17,776 nt of DNA, taken from the NCBI GenBank assembly GCA_001399805.1, contig LIHJ01000009.1, positions 1-17,776 of the forward strand, given 5' to 3'. The stretch comes from Candidatus Bathyarchaeota archaeon BA1 (lineage in GTDB: Archaea; Thermoproteota; Bathyarchaeia; Bathyarchaeales; Bathyarchaeaceae). The notes beneath the pieces are model-generated. The model was not told the origin of the DNA. It searched no databases and saw only the letters and a program-made list of their open reading frames with translations. Position numbers and translations under genes: made by a program. This document shows, in pieces, positions 14,901-17,776 of this stretch (the first letter of the stretch is position 1; each line of letters begins with the position of its first letter).

Positions 14901-15197
14901 TTACTCCTTCTTTTCCTCTTCAGCCTTCTCCTCTTCCTTCTTCTCCTCGGCTTCAATTTCCTCGATTGGCTTCGGGGGCGGCGTCGTGGCCATGGTCCAG
15001 CCGATCCAAGCTCCAATACCCAAAACGACAACAAACGCTATGTACACCGGGACTCCGATTAGCCAGATTTGAGCGACGAGAGGCTCAAGCCATCCAAGTA
15101 CAGCCTTTGGGAAGATCAGCGCGATGGAATATCCTATTGCAACAACTAGGCAAACTAGGAAAATCAACCAGCCGATAGCCTGATCCTTGCTAATCAT
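14901..15197 (-). CDS. Small two-helix membrane protein with charged C-terminal tail
   Basis: A 98-residue protein. Two transmembrane helices (WLIFLVCLVVAIGYSIALIF and IWLIGVPVYIAFVVVLGIGA, separated by an amphipathic loop) precede IGWTMATTPPPKPIEEIEAE. The tail is almost pure Glu/Lys (EEKKEEEKAEEEKKE). Archaeal proteins of this layout with a TPPPKPIEE turn are known to me only as hypothetical. The short N-terminus and acidic/basic tail would both face the cytoplasm if the helices form a hairpin. Start: ATG at 15197 with GGTGAT 6 nt upstream and a TATA element further back. Confidence 0.75.
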   Translation of the reverse strand: MISKDQAIGWLIFLVCLVVAIGYSIALIFPKAVLGWLEPLVAQIWLIGVPVYIAFVVVLGIGAWIGWTMATTPPPKPIEEIEAEEKKEEEKAEEEKKE

Positions 15198-15237
15198 GTT
15201 TCATCACCACTCAGTATAGCCATGTTATTTGCTAATG

Positions 15238-15248
15238 CTTTTATAAAT
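15238..15248 (-). promoter_or_regulatory. TATA box for the small membrane protein (and possibly the nucleotidyltransferase)
   Basis: AATTTATAAAAG-like sequence on the minus strand, about 40 nt before the ATG at 15197, in the short gap after ahcY. Because the downstream nucleotidyltransferase starts only 27 bp after the membrane-protein gene, this promoter may serve both. Confidence 0.5.
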
Positions 15249-15261
15249 TTTGCCATTAAAA

Positions 15262-16518
15262 TTAAATGGTTCCCGCCTCCCAGGTGGCGAGGTACCTCCT
15301 TTGCTCTTCTGTGAGCTCGTCGATCTCCACGCCCATCGTTCTCAACTTCAGGCTTGCCACAAGCTCATCGATGTCCTTGGGCACGTTATAGACTTTCGGC
15401 TCCATCTTTCCTTGTTTCACTAGGTACTCAACGCATAGGGCTTGATTTGCAAAGGACATATCCATCACCTCAGACGGGTGGCCCTCAGCCGCGGCCAGAT
15501 TCACGAGTCTCCCCTCAGCAAGTAGATAGAGTTTCCTTCCATCATTGAGATGAAACTCTTCGAGATTGGGTCGAATGGTTCTCCTTGAGTGTGATATGCT
15601 CTCTAGATCGGGTAGGCTGATCTCCACGTTGAAGTGCCCACTATTGGCAAGGATGGCTCCGTCCCTCATCCTGAGCATATGCTCCTTTCGGATGACGCCA
15701 ATATCCCCCGTGGCAGTCACAAATATGTCGCCCACTGCTGATGCCTTATCCATAGACATTACACGGAAGCCGTCCATAACCGCCTCTAACGCTCTTATTG
15801 GATTCACCTCCGTGACGATCACATTAGCGCCCATTCCCCTCGCACGAAGGGCAAGACCACGACCACACCATCCATAACCACATACCACGAAGTTCTTTCC
15901 AGCCAGCAAGACATTGGTGGCTCGCACGATTCCATCGATGGTGCTTTGACCCGTCCCATAGCGATTGTCAAACAGGTACTTTGTGTAGGCGTCATTCACC
16001 GCTATGATCGGGTACTTGAGCGCACCCACCTTCTCCATCGCCCGTAAACGTATCACCCCCGTCGTCGTCTCCTCAGTGCCTCCCTTTACACCCTCCAAGG
16101 CTTCACTTCTTTTCATGTGGATCGTGCTCACGAGGTCAGCGCCATCGTCCAACGTGATTATAGGCGCGTGATCAATCACTTTATTGACGCACCAGTAGTA
16201 TTCCTCTGTTGTTTCACCACGCCACGCATACACATAGATTCCTTCCTCCGCCAGCGCCGCCGCCACCTCATCTTGGGTCGACAGCGGGTTAGATGCACAT
16301 AAGGCAACATCGGCACCTCCAGCCACAAGCGTCCTTACGAGCACAGCGGTTTCCTTCGTGACATGTAAAGAAGCGCCTATCCGAATTCCTTCTAATGATT
16401 CATGCTCTTCAAGGTCCCTTTTGATTTCCATTAAAACAGGCATCCTGCTCTCAGCCCACTCAATTGACAACATGCCCTGTTTTGCCAATGCAATGTCTTT
16501 CACTTTAAATTCAGCCAC
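15262..16518 (-). CDS. ahcY: S-adenosylhomocysteine hydrolase (adenosylhomocysteinase)
   Basis: An NAD-dependent enzyme that splits S-adenosylhomocysteine to homocysteine and adenosine and so relieves product inhibition of methyltransferases. Conserved blocks: [35 protein letters not shown] (catalytic Asp), [28 protein letters not shown] (catalytic Lys and Asp), the NAD-binding GYGWCGRG, and [32 protein letters not shown] and the terminal YLATWEAGT follow. It has the short archaeal C-terminus, lacking the Lys/Tyr extension of bacterial and eukaryotic enzymes. The start is GTG at 16518, because AGGAGGTGA (complement of 16524-16532) lies 6 nt upstream. A GTG three codons earlier (16527) falls inside that Shine-Dalgarno sequence. 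Some archaeal relatives prefer S-inosylhomocysteine, so substrate preference is open. Confidence 0.94.
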   Translation of the reverse strand: MAEFKVKDIALAKQGMLSIEWAESRMPVLMEIKRDLEEHESLEGIRIGASLHVTKETAVLVRTLVAGGADVALCASNPLSTQDEVAAALAEEGIYVYAWRGETTEEYYWCVNKVIDHAPIITLDDGADLVSTIHMKRSEALEGVKGGTEETTTGVIRLRAMEKVGALKYPIIAVNDAYTKYLFDNRYGTGQSTIDGIVRATNVLLAGKNFVVCGYGWCGRGLALRARGMGANVIVTEVNPIRALEAVMDGFRVMSMDKASAVGDIFVTATGDIGVIRKEHMLRMRDGAILANSGHFNVEISLPDLESISHSRRTIRPNLEEFHLNDGRKLYLLAEGRLVNLAAAEGHPSEVMDMSFANQALCVEYLVKQGKMEPKVYNVPKDIDELVASLKLRTMGVEIDELTEEQRRYLATWEAGTI

Positions 16519-16523
16519 ATCTT

Positions 16524-16532
16524 TCACCTCCT
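16524..16532 (-). promoter_or_regulatory. Strong ribosome-binding site of ahcY
   Basis: AGGAGGTGA on the minus strand, 6 nt before GTG 16518. It decides the start and rejects the in-frame GTG at 16527, which overlaps it. The out-of-frame ATG at 16521 reaches a stop after six codons. Confidence 0.7.
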
Positions 16533-16569
16533 TTAATGCTTATGATGTCATACATATAGTGACGAAGTT

Positions 16570-16725
16570 TGGTGGGTTAGGTTTGAAAGCAGATTCGTTT
16601 CTAAGTGTGCAACCGCATGATCGGGTTCGCTATCCCAATATGAACTTCATTTCCGATGCGAGTTTCCGGGCGCAATTTAGACTTTGGGGAGCTTGGTGTC
16701 TTTTATTCAAAGAGTTAACCCACCA
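16570..16725. repeat. Perfect 10-bp inverted repeat enclosing 136 bp between ahcY and the Lrp gene
   Basis: TGGTGGGTTA (16570-16579) and TAACCCACCA (16716-16725) are exact inverted copies. The arms continue with looser similarity (GGTTTGAAAG against ACTCTTTGAATAAAAG). TTAACCCACCA also occurs at 7771-7781, at the end of nrdG, preceded by a similar AAGAGG. This intergenic stretch has no convincing gene; it may hold a small mobile remnant, an RNA or regulatory sites. No target-site duplication is visible. Confidence 0.35.
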
Positions 16726-16747
16726 TCTAGTAATTGTTTTAGACGAA

Positions 16748-16761
16748 ATATTTATATATTT
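16748..16761 (+). promoter_or_regulatory. BRE/TATA promoter of the Lrp-like gene
   Basis: GAAATATTTATATA, a purine-rich BRE-like start followed by a clean TATA element, about 65-75 nt before the ATG at 16825. Transcription would start near 16785, leaving a short AT-rich leader with no Shine-Dalgarno sequence. Confidence 0.5.
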
Positions 16762-16824
16762 CTCTATTAATACATAAATAGAGTAAATAGATAGAAAAAT
16801 TTTAACATATTATTCGGGCTCATT

Positions 16825-17776
16825 ATGGCTTTAGACCATTATGATTTGTCAATTTTGGAGATACTCCAAAGGGACAGCAAGATATCGCTTACTAACGTTG
16901 GCAAAGAGTCTGGGCTTTCGCGTTTTGCGGTAAAAGATAGAATAGAAAGGCTATTTAGAGATCGAGTAGTCCTCGGGCCAACGATTGTTGTAAACCCATT
17001 TTTAGTGGGACTAAATAGAACAGTGTTTTTTGAGTTCAAAACTAATCCTCACGAGCCTTGGCTGGCTGTGTTGCTGGAAAAAATCAAGTCGTGTGACCTG
17101 CTGGACGGAATCACAGGTGAGTATTCATTATTTGGAAGATTTAGAGTCAGTGATGATGAGCACTTTGGTCGAGTATTAAAAAGGATAGATGAAGCCATGT
17201 CAAGGAGCTTTTTTAAGAAATATCGGGTTGTGAATGTGATCCGCATTTTCAAAGAAGCTGGCGTTACCTTTAGAAAGGTGGTGGAATCTTTCAGCTTAGA
17301 TGCCACTGATCTCAAAATCTTGGAAATACTGTTGAATCAAGCCGAATATGTTAAAAGTCCGCGACCCCTATCAACTGTGGGGCTTAGCAAACTCTTGCGT
17401 AATTTTGGGATCAGGATTTCCCAACCCTCTGTTTTTAAGAGGCTGATGGGGCTTGAGAACAACGGCGTCATTTTAGGACACACAGTCAAGGTTGATCCCG
17501 CAAAACTGGGCCTTAAAACAAAGTTGATCGTCAGGATTAAGGTGAACCCCAACTTTTATGACGCTGTTGCGCAGGATTTTTTGGCCCCCATGAATGAAAT
17601 CACCGATCTCTATAGAACTGGGGAAGATTACGGGTTGTTAGCTCTCACGAGGGTGAGAGATGTCTCACAATATAATTCCTTCTTGTTAAGGCTCTATGAT
17701 TCAAAGGACATTATCGACACTTATACCACTCTCGTTCTGGAAGAAAGAAAAAGTTCTCCCATATCATTGAAAGAGG
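16825..17776 (+). CDS. Tandem (double-length) Lrp/AsnC-family transcription regulator, 3' end beyond window
   Basis: At least 317 codons, open to the right edge. Two complete Lrp/AsnC units are joined in one chain. The first HTH is LDHYDLSILEILQRDSKISL then a recognition helix in GLSRFAVKDRIERL, followed by VVLGPTIVVNPFLVGL and a RAM-type sensor domain. Near residue 153 the pattern restarts with LDATDLKILEILLNQ, SQPSVFKRLMGLENNGVILG, VKVDPAKLGL and a second sensor domain. Lrp proteins are normally about 150 residues and dimerise, so this protein carries both halves in one polypeptide. Only about 45% of residues look alike between halves by eye, which suggests an old duplication. It is divergent from ahcY with a shared intergenic region and could regulate itself and ahcY; ligand unknown. 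Confidence 0.85.
   Translation, partial: MALDHYDLSILEILQRDSKISLTNVGKESGLSRFAVKDRIERLFRDRVVLGPTIVVNPFLVGLNRTVFFEFKTNPHEPWLAVLLEKIKSCDLLDGITGEYSLFGRFRVSDDEHFGRVLKRIDEAMSRSFFKKYRVVNVIRIFKEAGVTFRKVVESFSLDATDLKILEILLNQAEYVKSPRPLSTVGLSKLLRNFGIRISQPSVFKRLMGLENNGVILGHTVKVDPAKLGLKTKLIVRIKVNPNFYDAVAQDFLAPMNEITDLYRTGEDYGLLALTRVRDVSQYNSFLLRLYDSKDIIDTYTTLVLEERKSSPISLKE

Noticed and set aside
16358..16777. Plus-strand open frame of 139 codons over the start of ahcY and its upstream region
   Set aside because: Its first half is the antisense of ahcY, and the rest has no start signal or family resemblance.
1..17776. CRISPR array or long tandem repeats
   Set aside because: No regularly spaced repeats were seen; the only repeated words are the short AACATGTT and TTAACCCACCA motifs.

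Overview
The window reads as archaeal chromosome. Promoters are TATA-box/BRE-like, several starts lack a Shine-Dalgarno site, and the gene content is archaeal: an anaerobic ribonucleotide reductase with a NrdG2-type activase, an archaeal-type S-adenosylhomocysteine hydrolase, an isoaspartyl methyltransferase and a double-length Lrp/AsnC regulator. A TACK-group archaeon such as a Bathyarchaeia member is my best guess, but this is an impression from gene style and not a proven placement.

Layout, left to right: the tail of a possible PIN-like gene; a small winged-helix protein; a membrane HtpX/M48 metalloprotease; and a long class III ribonucleotide reductase gene (nrdD) interrupted by a 539-residue intein with a LAGLIDADG endonuclease. 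Next come two small hypothetical genes on opposite strands, a thioredoxin/glutaredoxin-like small redox protein, the radical-SAM activase nrdG, protein-L-isoaspartate methyltransferase (pcm) and a 245-residue unknown protein. A gene-poor stretch of about 460 bp holds a decayed TnpB C-terminus. Then follow two large minus-strand genes, a coiled-coil protein and an MCM-like AAA+ ATPase. After these come the relic 3' end of a nucleotidyltransferase, a frame-broken LAGLIDADG gene, an intact sugar nucleotidyltransferase, a two-helix membrane protein, ahcY, and finally the start of a tandem Lrp/AsnC regulator that runs off the right edge.

How the genes fit together: nrdD, the CxxC redox protein and nrdG would normally supply deoxynucleotides without oxygen. 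However, the position that should carry the glycyl-radical glycine in NrdD is asparagine (N1220 of the precursor, residue 681 after splicing), so this protein may not work as a standard class III enzyme. pcm and ahcY both belong to SAM-dependent methyl metabolism. The coiled-coil/AAA+ pair is the best candidate for an undescribed system: two large minus-strand genes, the ATPase with an odd Walker B region, the pair bracketed by copies of AACATGTTTT.

Signs of mobile DNA are concentrated in three places: the intein in nrdD, the TnpB fragment near 9.5-9.8 kb, and the broken LAGLIDADG gene at 13.5-14.1 kb, which sits between an intact and a relic copy of the same nucleotidyltransferase C-terminus.
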